Assembly: GCA_002839445.1 (NCBI GenBank)
Contig: PGYB01000016.1
Span: 62,001-126,000 of the forward strand
Reading direction: 5' to 3'
Origin: Candidatus Riflebacteria bacterium HGW-Riflebacteria-1
GTDB taxonomy: Bacteria; Muiribacteriota; Ozemobacteria; Ozemobacterales; Ozemobacteraceae
Length of the DNA: 64,000 bases
The notes beneath the pieces are model-generated. The model was not told where the DNA came from, did not search any database, and saw only the letters and a program-made list of their open reading frames with translations. The stretch's first letter is position 1. Each line of letters opens with the position of its first letter. Positions 9,925-18,757 of this stretch are shown piece by piece. Made by a program: the position numbers and the translations under genes.

Positions 9925-10407
9925 TTACAACTTGTTAGTGTACCGCCAGGAGGTAGAAACTGGCAGTTTGTATGGCACGATGTCGTCGGGTTGCTGCATC
10001 GGTTCAAACAGCAGCGGGGCGTTGATGCACGCGCCTGCCCGCCTGACCCGGCTGTGCAGCCATTGCCATGAGAGATGCTCTGGCGTGTAGAGGCAGATGT
10101 CTGCCTCGCCCGAGCGCGGGTAACTTATAAGCACCAGCAGACCGGCGTCGCGATACAGGCTGCCGGGTATTGGCTGTTCGAAGAAAAAACGCTGATTGTC
10201 GCTGTCGTAGCCAGCGTCGAGTTCTTCGAAATATTCGGCGTTCTGTTCGATTATTCTTTGCAGATCGAGCCCGGTAAAACACTCGATAAGCATCTGGCGC
10301 GCTTTAAACACGTCTGCCCGCTGCTTGAACTGCTCTTCAAAATGAGCCCAAAGTGACGACAAGATCCCAAGGCTGATAAAGAGTACAAGAACCACAAAGT
10401 TTTTCAT
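9925..10407 (-). CDS. Small exported or membrane-anchored protein of unknown function
   Basis: The 160-residue product starts at the ATG preceded by AAGGAGATCAGC. A longer reading from 10446 lacks a ribosome site. It opens with a short basic stretch and a hydrophobic segment (MKNFVVLVLFISLGILSSLWA), consistent with a signal peptide or anchor. The rest is a soluble, mixed alpha/beta-looking domain rich in acidic and aromatic residues. I do not recognise a family. It lies 59 bp upstream of trxA on the same strand, so it may be the first gene of a trxA-glgB transcript. Confidence 0.75.
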   Translation of the reverse strand: MKNFVVLVLFISLGILSSLWAHFEEQFKQRADVFKARQMLIECFTGLDLQRIIEQNAEYFEELDAGYDSDNQRFFFEQPIPGSLYRDAGLLVLISYPRSGEADICLYTPEHLSWQWLHSRVRRAGACINAPLLFEPMQQPDDIVPYKLPVSTSWRYTNKL

Positions 10408-10491
10408 GCTGATCTCCTTATTTTTTTTCATACATAAGAAGATCAAATGAAAAAGACTTTGGGGAAAACTATTTTGCTTTTTTTCTGAAAA

Positions 10492-11640
10492 TCAGCGTTT
10501 TTTCAGGAAGATGCGCAACTGGCCGGTGGTTTTTTGCAGATACCAGCCGCTGCCGGTTGGTGGTCGCAGGCGCCGCAATTTTTCGGCTGGCAGGTAGCCG
10601 CGCATTGCCAGTTCGTCGAGGCTGATAAAGCCTTCTGGCAGGTCTATGGCATTGGCTTCGAGCAGTTTACGCAATTCATCGGCAAGCGGGTCTGAGCTTT
10701 CTGTTTCGGCAAACAGCTCATTGCTCAGCTCAAGTTTTTTGTTTTTGCTCTCTGACATCTTCTGTGATGCTGTTATGCGTGCGCGTGTTTCGCCGGATGG
10801 GGGTGGAGAAGCGAATCGCGCGGGAGCAGACGGCTTGACTGATCTGGCAGTTTCGCGTTCTGCTGCCGGCGACATGGCCAGCTGCATCTCAGGCTCAGAC
10901 GCGTCAGGCTCGTCAGCAAGCGAAACAGCTGCTGCACCTGCCGTTTTATCGGCAATAAAAGTGTCAGAACTGCTGTCGAGCGCAAAAGTCACGGCGCCGG
11001 GTATGCGTTCTTCTGATGATTCTGCAATTTGGTGAGCGTCTGCCGGCGCGGCTGCTTCTTCTTTTGGTGTCATTGCCAGCTGCATTGAACCGCTGTCAGA
11101 GCTGTCGCGTTTCGCGTCGACAGCCGGTGCGTCGAACTGCAGCGACTTGTTGTGTGAAGCAGGCAGTGGCTGTTCTTCGGTTTTTGCCAGCTGAAACGCC
11201 TCGTCTCTGCCAGTAGCTGGCACGGCCTGCTCCTGGTGCGTGGCAATAGTGGCCGGTTCGTTTAACGGAGCCAGCTGCGGCTGACGCAGAAGCAAAAAGG
11301 CCGCGAAAAACCCGGTCAGGCCGGCAGCAAATGCCACTTTAAACGGGAACCCCTGCAAGGAACTCAGCAACAGGTCGAACCAGCCTGGTTCAGCTGACTC
11401 TGCCGACTTTGCGGATTCAGGTGCCTGTTCAGATTGAATCGCCATGATTCTGGCTGCAAGATCGGGCGGCGCAGCTTCGCCGGCGATACCTGCGAAACCC
11501 TGGCGCAGTTTTCCCTCGTAGAGAAGAACTGACCGGCAGGCGGCACAGTCTTTGAGATGCGCGGTGACTTCGGGCAACTGGCCAAGATCGGCCAGGCTCT
11601 CGCATTCACTGAGCAAAACTTTGAATTCGTTGCAGTTCAT
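10492..11640 (-). CDS. Anti-sigma factor with zf-HC2 domain and long extracytoplasmic region
   Basis: The 382-residue protein starts with an anti-sigma zinc-finger: His28-x3-Cys32-x2-Cys35 plus Cys3 and Cys13. A TM helix follows at about residues 100-120. The long region beyond it (about 125-320) is rich in Ala, Ser, Glu and Pro and probably disordered. The C-terminal 60 residues look folded, with a GWYLQK stretch. Its start overlaps the stop of the upstream ECF sigma gene by 4 bp (ATGA), the usual arrangement for a cognate pair. It should sequester that sigma factor at the membrane until a signal is sensed outside. The external region is much longer than in many zf-HC2 proteins. Confidence 0.87.
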   Translation of the reverse strand: MNCNEFKVLLSECESLADLGQLPEVTAHLKDCAACRSVLLYEGKLRQGFAGIAGEAAPPDLAARIMAIQSEQAPESAKSAESAEPGWFDLLLSSLQGFPFKVAFAAGLTGFFAAFLLLRQPQLAPLNEPATIATHQEQAVPATGRDEAFQLAKTEEQPLPASHNKSLQFDAPAVDAKRDSSDSGSMQLAMTPKEEAAAPADAHQIAESSEERIPGAVTFALDSSSDTFIADKTAGAAAVSLADEPDASEPEMQLAMSPAAERETARSVKPSAPARFASPPPSGETRARITASQKMSESKNKKLELSNELFAETESSDPLADELRKLLEANAIDLPEGFISLDELAMRGYLPAEKLRRLRPPTGSGWYLQKTTGQLRIFLKKR

Positions 11641-12212
11641 AGGCCCTGTTCTACCCTTTTAATCTGCATTTTTTCGCATAACATGGCGTCGAGCTTGAGT
11701 CGTGCCTGGCGCACCCGCGTTTTTGCGGTGCCCAGAGGCATTTCCATTACGCTGGCCAGCTCGGGTATGCTCAAGCCGGCCAGGTATACCAGACAGACCG
11801 TCATTCGACTGTCTTCGTCGAGAAGTTCGAGACACTCATCGATCATTTCCTTCATCTGCGCGTGTTCTATCGCGTTGATTACTTCTTCTTCAACCCCGGT
11901 AGCGGTGTCGGCGATTTCGGGCAGATTATCGGAAAGAACTTCACGGTGCCCGGCACGGCGCCACTCGTCAATCAGCAGGTTGCGCGCGATGCGGAAGATC
12001 CAGCTTTTCAGCGATCCGCCGCCAAAGGCCTCGCGGCTTCTGAAGATGCGTAGAAAGACTTCCTGGGTTTTGTCGGCAGCCATCTCGACGTTTCTGGTAT
12101 TTCTGAGAAAGAACTGATAAACCGGTCCGCCAAATAACTCGTAGAGCTTTTGCCACGACGGTTGATCGCCGCGTATGGCCAGTTTCCAGAGTTCTTCAGG
12201 GGTCATCTTCAT
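11637..12212 (-). CDS. ECF-type RNA polymerase sigma factor
   Basis: The 191-residue protein has sigma region 2 (DKTQEVFLRIFRS, then SWIFRIARNLLIDEWRR) and region 4 (LSIPELASVMEMPLGTAKTR) and lacks regions 1 and 3, as expected for group 4 sigma factors. It directs RNA polymerase to a small regulon. Translational coupling to the downstream zinc-finger gene (4-bp overlap) identifies its anti-sigma factor. The first ATG is used, with another two codons on; neither has a strong ribosome site. Any link to the phosphatase array is only positional. Confidence 0.93.
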   Translation of the reverse strand: MKMTPEELWKLAIRGDQPSWQKLYELFGGPVYQFFLRNTRNVEMAADKTQEVFLRIFRSREAFGGGSLKSWIFRIARNLLIDEWRRAGHREVLSDNLPEIADTATGVEEEVINAIEHAQMKEMIDECLELLDEDSRMTVCLVYLAGLSIPELASVMEMPLGTAKTRVRQARLKLDAMLCEKMQIKRVEQGL

Positions 12213-12246
12213 ATATAAAAACGAGACGGCATAAACCGGGATTTAG

Positions 12247-13881
12247 TTATTTTTTGAAAGTTTTAAGAATTTCTTTGCGCAGTGAGCCGGCACCACTCTT
12301 GTGAATCTTGAAGAAGTGCTGGTGCGGTTGAATGCACGGACGTACCTGGTAGAGCAGCAGGTGCCCCGCGTAGGCGGTAACGACTACGACGAGGTCGCAG
12401 CGCCCGACAATCTCGGCGGTTCGGGCCTGGCTGATAGTGTGATAGCCCTCATACCATTCGTAGTCCTCATTGTCGACACCGGCTTCTTTAAGAATCGGCC
12501 AATAATGGTCACGGCCGACGCCACCAAAAATTGCCACCCGCTTGCCAACCATGAGATTCTCAACTGAATAGGCGCTTTCATCGGGTATGGCATGCAGCTG
12601 TTGCAGCTTGCGCGTGAGTTCCTGATTTTCTTCGTCGAGTTTGCGCATATCGCTGCGCAGTTCGGCTTCTTCTTCGAGAGTTTCGTGCAACTCTTTTTCG
12701 GCGGCATTGGTTTTCGCTTCGGCTGCTCTGATCTGCTTTTGCACTTCGGCGGGGTCGAGGCGGTCGAGTTTCTGTTTGAGCTCATCATTGCTGTTTTTGA
12801 GCGCACGTGCTTCAGCCTGCGACTGGTCTTTTTCGACATGCAGACTCTGCATGCGGCGCCTGAATTCGTCGCTTTCTTCGCGCAGTTCCTCGATCTTTTC
12901 CTGCAACTCTTCCTTGGTCAGCTCGAAATCCTTGAGTGAGATTGCCGGGCGGGTCTGGTGATAACGCTTGAGCACAAAATGATGGTAAGTGTACACCTCT
13001 AAGATATCTTTGAGATAGTCCTCGTAGGCATCCTGTTTTTCTTCTGAAGGCGGGAATTCTTCCTGGATATCCTGAATAACCAGTTTCAGAAGCTTTTTGG
13101 CATCGCGATAAGCTTTGTCGAGATCTTCATAAAAGTCTGGTCTGACCAGATGCAGATCTTTGGTTTGCCCGAAAAACCACTCAAGATGCTTGAATGTGTC
13201 GACCTCAAGCAGTGCCCAGGCTCTGACCACGTCGTGCTGATGAATCTCGTAGCGCAGTTCGCCGACAATTTTTTCGAGTGCTTCGCGGCGCTCCGTCTCG
13301 CTGGCTGGTATTGGCTCGTCAATGCCTTCGCGGCAGACAACTTCGAGCTGTTTCATCAGCTTTTTATAGGATTGAAATTCTTCGCTGTCGAGGAAAAGGG
13401 CGGCCAGAAAGCCTTTGCGCTTTAAAAAGTGTCGCGAGAAAATGCGTTTTTCGCCGCCAACGTTGACATCATACTTTGAGTTGCGTTTGGCCTGCACCTT
13501 TACCTTCTGGGTTGAGGGTTCAGCGGCGGCTTCTTTTACTTTGCGCATGCGATTGATCTTGTCTTCGATCATCTCGTTAACCAGGCGCGATTGCACCGGG
13601 CCACTCAGCATTATGTCGAGAAGGTCACCCACGAACAGGGCAAAAGAGCGCCCTGATTTGTCGTAAATTTTTGCAAACATCTTGTGAGTCTGCCAGTGCC
13701 GGTCTTCGCCACTGTCTCTGCCAGCGTCTGCGGCCTGCTCGCCTTTTTTTGCAACATTGCCGGCTACCTCGCTGAACTTGTCTTTGGCGCCTTTGCCGGG
13801 TGAAAAACCGGCCAGCTTTTCAAGTTCGTCGAGATTTTTTTTACTGCGTGACATGAGAAGTTCATCGAGCGGATTTATCAT
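12247..13881 (-). CDS. Coiled-coil protein with C-terminal DUF2325 domain
   Basis: The 544-residue protein has an acidic and basic helical N-terminal part with no signal peptide. A long coiled coil runs from about residue 325 to 440 (repeated KEELQEKIEELREE-type heptads). A compact C-terminal domain from about 450 (KRVAIFGGVGRDHYWPIL ... DLVVVVTAYAGH) matches DUF2325. DUF2325 is a Rossmann-like domain of unclear function found in several bacterial phyla. AGGAAAG lies upstream of the ATG. The protein should be cytoplasmic and oligomeric. It is downstream of the FHA-GGDEF gene (82 bp) and 34 bp upstream of the sigma gene, so it may belong to one transcript. Function is unknown. Confidence 0.85.
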   Translation of the reverse strand: MINPLDELLMSRSKKNLDELEKLAGFSPGKGAKDKFSEVAGNVAKKGEQAADAGRDSGEDRHWQTHKMFAKIYDKSGRSFALFVGDLLDIMLSGPVQSRLVNEMIEDKINRMRKVKEAAAEPSTQKVKVQAKRNSKYDVNVGGEKRIFSRHFLKRKGFLAALFLDSEEFQSYKKLMKQLEVVCREGIDEPIPASETERREALEKIVGELRYEIHQHDVVRAWALLEVDTFKHLEWFFGQTKDLHLVRPDFYEDLDKAYRDAKKLLKLVIQDIQEEFPPSEEKQDAYEDYLKDILEVYTYHHFVLKRYHQTRPAISLKDFELTKEELQEKIEELREESDEFRRRMQSLHVEKDQSQAEARALKNSNDELKQKLDRLDPAEVQKQIRAAEAKTNAAEKELHETLEEEAELRSDMRKLDEENQELTRKLQQLHAIPDESAYSVENLMVGKRVAIFGGVGRDHYWPILKEAGVDNEDYEWYEGYHTISQARTAEIVGRCDLVVVVTAYAGHLLLYQVRPCIQPHQHFFKIHKSGAGSLRKEILKTFKK

Positions 13882-13963
13882 AATTTCTTTCCTGCATTGT
13901 TACTCAATAACATGTTGTGAATTGCAATATTCTCGGCAGTATAGCTCAAACAGGCCGGTTTCA

Positions 13964-15406
13964 TCAGGCCACCTGGTTTCCGCCACGTTTTCGTGCCTGC
14001 TTAAGGGCTTTCTCGGCAAGTTTGAGGAGGTCGCCTGGTTTGGCAGTGCTCTTGGAACTGCTGGCAATGCCAAAACTACCGCTGACCTGAATGCTGCGGT
14101 TACCTGATCTGATCTTCGTGCCGCTTAATGTGCTGCGCAGCTTGCTCGCGACAATCTGGGCGCCGGCGAAACTTGTTTCCGGAAGCAGCATGGCAAAAGA
14201 GTCTGAGCCGGTTCGGGCAACGAGATCGTTTATGCGCATGGTGTTCTTGAAAATTCTGCCGACTTCCCTGAGCACGCGGTCGCCATTGTTCTCGCCATGC
14301 GTCTCGTTAATCGCGGTAAAGTGATCAATATCCATGAGAATCAGTGAAATATCTTTCTGATGGCGCTGCGCCCGGCAGAATTCTTCTGAGAGTCGCCGTA
14401 AAAAGAGGTTCTGGTTGGCAATTCCCGTGGTCGGGTCGCTGGTAGCGTTATGGAACATGCGGGCGCGATTTATGGCCACAGCAGCCTGCGCTGCGAAAAC
14501 CTTGAGAAGCTGATCAGCGCGCGCGGTGAGAATGTTGCCACTGTGTTTGGTGTCGATATAAAGCACGCCAGTGTTAGTCGTGCCTTCTTTAAGCGGTACC
14601 ACGGCGACAGAAATGATCCCGGTGTCTTCGGGATTTTTGCCGCGTCGGCCGGGTTGCCTGAATTTGGCGGTCGCACCGATCAATGATTCCCCACTCTCAA
14701 AACACCTGCTGACCAGTGTGGCCGTTGCCTGCATGTCGCTGGTAATTTCGGCCTGGGCAAAATTCTGCATGGCGACAGTCTCGAGCCGGCTGAGCTCTTC
14801 GTTGAACAGCATGATCATCGCGCGTTCGCCACCGGTAACCGCCAGTGCCATTTCCAGCGTAAAATCGAGAAGACGCGGAAAACTGCTGATTGAATTAAGC
14901 GCGTAGGTAACTTCGAGTACGGCAGATAATTCTTTGATACGGCTGACCAGCTCACCTTCAGCAGCGGATAAGGCTGAGTAATGCTGGCGCGGAATCTTGC
15001 TGCGCATTGTCGTGAAACACTGGCGCACAAAATGTTCGTTACTGTTGAGGAAAAATGGAAATATTCTCTCGCCGCTTACCGGCTGGATTGCCTCGCCAGC
15101 TTCGATCTGCAGATGAATGAAAACGTCGTCGGTCAGCTCAATGAAAGCGCCAGGTTTGACCGTAGTAATCAAGCCCGGCTGCAGCATAATTTTGTTCACC
15201 ATTATGCCGAATGGGCTCTGCAGGTCTTGCAGGGTCAGATGCCCGTCGCTGTTGTAGCGCAGCTGCATATGATTTTGGGCGATACCCATTTTGTTGAGCT
15301 GAATATCACAATCATTGCCATTGCCTATTATGATGCCGTTGCCATGCAGGCTTGGGCTGCCTTCGTAAAGTATTTTACCGCTCTTGTCGGTTATAACAAT
15401 TTTCAT
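13964..15406 (-). CDS. FHA-GAF-GGDEF protein with degenerate GGDEF motif
   Basis: The 480-residue cytoplasmic protein has an FHA phosphothreonine-binding domain (about 20-95), a linker, a GAF domain (about 150-310) and a GGDEF fold (about 325-480). The GGDEF signature reads RTGSDSFAMLLPE where the consensus is RxGGDEFxxLLPE. One Gly and the catalytic Glu are therefore changed, while the upstream DIDHF and GD-VL elements are kept. Diguanylate cyclase activity is doubtful; a binding or scaffold role is possible. The ATG at 15406 follows AGGATCC at good spacing. The longer reading from 15532 adds 42 residues with no ribosome site. An FHA domain suggests input from a Ser/Thr kinase, which would connect with the phosphatase array. 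Confidence 0.9.
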   Translation of the reverse strand: MKIVITDKSGKILYEGSPSLHGNGIIIGNGNDCDIQLNKMGIAQNHMQLRYNSDGHLTLQDLQSPFGIMVNKIMLQPGLITTVKPGAFIELTDDVFIHLQIEAGEAIQPVSGERIFPFFLNSNEHFVRQCFTTMRSKIPRQHYSALSAAEGELVSRIKELSAVLEVTYALNSISSFPRLLDFTLEMALAVTGGERAMIMLFNEELSRLETVAMQNFAQAEITSDMQATATLVSRCFESGESLIGATAKFRQPGRRGKNPEDTGIISVAVVPLKEGTTNTGVLYIDTKHSGNILTARADQLLKVFAAQAAVAINRARMFHNATSDPTTGIANQNLFLRRLSEEFCRAQRHQKDISLILMDIDHFTAINETHGENNGDRVLREVGRIFKNTMRINDLVARTGSDSFAMLLPETSFAGAQIVASKLRSTLSGTKIRSGNRSIQVSGSFGIASSSKSTAKPGDLLKLAEKALKQARKRGGNQVA

Positions 15407-15598
15407 TTGCGGATCCTGATAAGATAATCTGTTACGGTTGCACCAGTATACTGTAAATAATGAGATTTTGCAGCCCACACTTAAAAATTCAGGTAAGAAT
15501 TCAGTTACTGGTGGAAATTTGTCTAGATGCAATTTTGACTACATCTTTCATATCACCTTATTTGTCTTGTTTTACTCGGGCTCTCGGCAGAATTAGGC

Positions 15599-15626
15599 CG
15601 TTCTTATGGCTTCAGCCATTAGAACG
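15599..15626. repeat. Inverted repeat between A2 and the FHA-GGDEF gene
   Basis: Thirteen-base arms (CGTTCTTATGGCT and AGCCATTAGAACG) pair with one mismatch across a 2-nt loop. No T-run follows on either strand, so it is not a textbook terminator. It lies in the 215-bp gap after the stop of A2 and could be a transcript end or an operator. Confidence 0.5.
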
Positions 15627-15747
15627 GCGTATGCCGAACTCTGTATAAGCACGTCCGTGTGCAAAAAAGCTTTCGCGCATGGGAAACCTGCCTGCGCCCT
15701 TAACAAGAGGATTCCACTTAAAACTAAATCTTTACAAATTCAGGCAA

Positions 15748-18744
15748 TTATATGTAGCAGATAACGACGAGGGTGAGGTCGTCCTGTGCCTGTTGCCCGG
15801 CGATGTGCTGGTAATAGCTGGCGCAGATACGGTTGTAAACTTCTTCGGGGTCGTTGCCGGAGCTTTTTTCAACCAGTCTGGCAAAATTTGCGTAGCCGAA
15901 TTCTACGCCGTCACGGTTGCGTGTCTCGATAATGCCGTCGGTATAGAAAACCAGCAGATCGCCAGACTTAAAAGCAATTTCGCGCTGCTGAAAGTTGGCT
16001 TTCTTGAAAGCGCCGAGTGCCGCACCTGGCAGCGCAATCTCTTCTGCCTTGCCGTTGCTGCAGAAAATTGGTGAACAGCCGCCGGCATTGGCATAAACAG
16101 CCCGGCCGCTGCTGCAGTCAGCAGTAATATATTGAAAAGTCATGATTTTTTTCTGCTTGCGGGTTTTTGAACCATATATCAGCTCGTGCAGACGCTCAAG
16201 CAGCTTAACTGGCGACTTGAGCTGGTCGCGGCATTTAACAATGCCAGCTTTGGCCATGGCCATAATAAGCGCAGCACCCACGCCGTGACCTGCTACATCG
16301 CCCAGTAATGCTGCAAGATTATTGTCATCGACCGCGAAATAGTCAAAGTAATCGCCGCCGAGCTCGGCCATGGCAAGACTTTTGCCATAAACGCGAAAGC
16401 CGCCCAGGTGCAGTGCTTTTTGCGGAAAAAGGCTTTCCTGGACTACTTTTGCTACTGCCAGTTCTTCGAGTCCGACCATGACATCGTCAAAAATTGCGGC
16501 AGCCTCACCGAATTCGTCTTTACCCAGGTCACCGATACGATGTTTAAAGTCTCGCTTTTCGATGGCCAGCGCGGCATTCTGCAAGCTGTTGAGCGGGTTC
16601 AAAAAGCTGCGCGCAAGAATCTGCGCGAGCCAGGCTGCCAGTATCAGGCAGAATATCGCGAAAAGAACCAGATCATTTCTTTGCCCGGCAATCATGCGGT
16701 CAAGGCTGTCGAGAGGGTAGAGTCCCAGCAGTTTATAACGTGACAGATGCTTTCCGTTGAAGCCGAGAACCATGTATTCCTGGCCATTTAGCTTCAGAAT
16801 CTCGATTTCTTCGGTAGGCTGGTCAGTCAGTCGCCTGAAATAGTTCTGGAGTTCTGCTGGCACCTCACTGTCTACCGGGTAGAATTGGCTGTCGAGCTGA
16901 TTGCTTGCTATGACCCTAAGCCCGAGAGGATTGCGGTTGACCTCATTGATGGTTTTCTGCAGATACGAAAGTTGAACGCGCGGGCTGTTCCAGATCATCA
17001 GTGCCATGAAATCTACTTTTTCATCCGCTCCTGTCGACAAAAAATTTAACAGCGACAGGTTCAGCGTTGCGCCGAATCCCCATGGACTCAAGCCTCCCAT
17101 GGCCCTGATAAATGAATGGGTAATTTCATCAAATGACCTTTGCATCACTGACTCAAAAAGCAGTTCGAGTCGATCGGCTTCTTTGGTGCTGCGCTGTATG
17201 CCGTTGAGCTCACTCATTATGCGCTTGCCAATAATGTTGGCGATCTGGGCATTTTGCGTGTCGCTGCCCCTGTAGACGGGCTTGCCGAATTCATTGAGCT
17301 TCTTTTCTTCGCCAGCGCGCTCCTGCTGTTCGAGACTTTCGCTGAGACGTTCGACTCCATTATAAGAGCCGGCTATTGTTGATGTGCTGGCAATAATGTA
17401 AAAGTTTTCGGCAAGCAGTTTGCGGGAAACCATGACTATCTTTTGATTGCTCTCTTCATCGATCTCGCGGCCTGACATGGTTTTTATCCATTCTTGAAGA
17501 TGCTGTGTGGTGCCATATTCAAGCTTGCTCCACAGCGACTGTATGCGCTCGTCATAATTTTGCAGCAGCACCAGCGACCGCCGGTGCGTTTCCTTAAGAC
17601 TGGCATCGTATTTTTGCGCGTAATGCTCGCGGGCAAAGATCGAAATCGCCATGAAGGGTATCGCGCAGGCAAAGAAAAAAATGAATGCTATGCGCGGCCT
17701 TATCGAGATCGAGCCCGGTTTGCCGGCGATGGTAATGCGCCACGAATATATGAGAAAGGGCAGCATAAGCCCCGCAAAGAGGCTGGCAGCGGCAAGAGGG
17801 TAGATCAGGCGCTCCTGCTTGCTGTAATGCTTGTTTATGCCGGCAAAAACCCGTAAATCTGGTGTTAGAAAGGCAGTGGCCAACAGCAGGTTCTCTGCTT
17901 CGAGATTGCTCGTCGCGTCATGGTCGAGCTGTTTGAGTCTGTTCAGCAAGTTTTGCGGGCTGACAACCGGTTGGGGCGACCAGAGACCTGAAACGTCGGC
18001 ATCTGGTCTGAACAGGCCGAATAGCTGTGGCCGGCTGCGGGCAAAGTTTTCAAGCAGTCTTTTGATACCCACATCTGATTTCAGAATTGCCGGGTCGAAG
18101 AAGATCAGATACAGGCGGTTTGCGTAAGAATTAGCCCAGATGAGCGGCCGGCGAAATGCGCTGTCGATACAGCAGAGTGAGTAGGTCTTCGGGTTCGCGC
18201 TATCTTCGACCATGTTGCTGACATATTGCGGTCCCAATACCCTGCGCACCCGGCTGAGGTCTGTTTTAACCTTGGGTGTCACGCGAAGACTGTTTCTGCC
18301 GCCATAACAGGCCTGCGAAATTTCGCTAAAGACCTCGCGCCAGTCGGGGCTTTGCGGGTCTGCCGATGTGTTGTGCGCAATGCTTGTGCCTGCTGAATCC
18401 CAGATCATGTAAGAGAGACAGTTGTCTAAAGTCTTTCTTTCATTTTCGAGCCAGCTGATTATTTCGCTGTCGCTTGCCTGGTTTATTGAAAAGTTGTGCA
18501 GCTGCTGGTCGAGATTTTTCGCCAGGTAATTGCTGATGTTGGCGCCCTGACTGGTTTCTCTGAGTGCCTGCTGCAGGCTCATTTTGAGATCTTTGCCAAG
18601 TTCAAGTTCGACAAGCTGGCAATAACGATCAACAGCGGTAAAAATAAGCATTGCCGGAATTCCGACAAAACAGACTGCCATAAGCAGCCAGGCCAGAAAT
18701 TTTTGGCCGGCATTTATCCATGTTGCTTTGTCAGTATGCTTCAT
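15748..18744 (-). CDS. Class A double-sensor HAMP-SpoIIE phosphatase (pair 2, A2)
   Basis: This 998-residue paralog begins at an ATG with GAGGAAGAGG upstream, 13 bp after the stop of B2. It is the only pair without an overlap. TM1 is at about residues 13-32. Sensor 1 carries VLGPQ. The TM2/TM3 region contains SIRPRIAFIFFFACAIP. Sensor 2 has the class A elements ELLFESVMQ and WGFG. HAMP has KDEFGEA. The phosphatase motifs are GGDYFD, GDVAGHGVGAA, NAGGCSP, YTDGIIE and QDDLT, all canonical, so an active Mn/Mg-dependent phosphatase is expected. It is a clear relative of A3 and A4. Signal and substrate are not visible. Confidence 0.92.
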   Translation of the reverse strand: MKHTDKATWINAGQKFLAWLLMAVCFVGIPAMLIFTAVDRYCQLVELELGKDLKMSLQQALRETSQGANISNYLAKNLDQQLHNFSINQASDSEIISWLENERKTLDNCLSYMIWDSAGTSIAHNTSADPQSPDWREVFSEISQACYGGRNSLRVTPKVKTDLSRVRRVLGPQYVSNMVEDSANPKTYSLCCIDSAFRRPLIWANSYANRLYLIFFDPAILKSDVGIKRLLENFARSRPQLFGLFRPDADVSGLWSPQPVVSPQNLLNRLKQLDHDATSNLEAENLLLATAFLTPDLRVFAGINKHYSKQERLIYPLAAASLFAGLMLPFLIYSWRITIAGKPGSISIRPRIAFIFFFACAIPFMAISIFAREHYAQKYDASLKETHRRSLVLLQNYDERIQSLWSKLEYGTTQHLQEWIKTMSGREIDEESNQKIVMVSRKLLAENFYIIASTSTIAGSYNGVERLSESLEQQERAGEEKKLNEFGKPVYRGSDTQNAQIANIIGKRIMSELNGIQRSTKEADRLELLFESVMQRSFDEITHSFIRAMGGLSPWGFGATLNLSLLNFLSTGADEKVDFMALMIWNSPRVQLSYLQKTINEVNRNPLGLRVIASNQLDSQFYPVDSEVPAELQNYFRRLTDQPTEEIEILKLNGQEYMVLGFNGKHLSRYKLLGLYPLDSLDRMIAGQRNDLVLFAIFCLILAAWLAQILARSFLNPLNSLQNAALAIEKRDFKHRIGDLGKDEFGEAAAIFDDVMVGLEELAVAKVVQESLFPQKALHLGGFRVYGKSLAMAELGGDYFDYFAVDDNNLAALLGDVAGHGVGAALIMAMAKAGIVKCRDQLKSPVKLLERLHELIYGSKTRKQKKIMTFQYITADCSSGRAVYANAGGCSPIFCSNGKAEEIALPGAALGAFKKANFQQREIAFKSGDLLVFYTDGIIETRNRDGVEFGYANFARLVEKSSGNDPEEVYNRICASYYQHIAGQQAQDDLTLVVICYI

Positions 18745-18757
18745 TGCTGCCTCTTCC

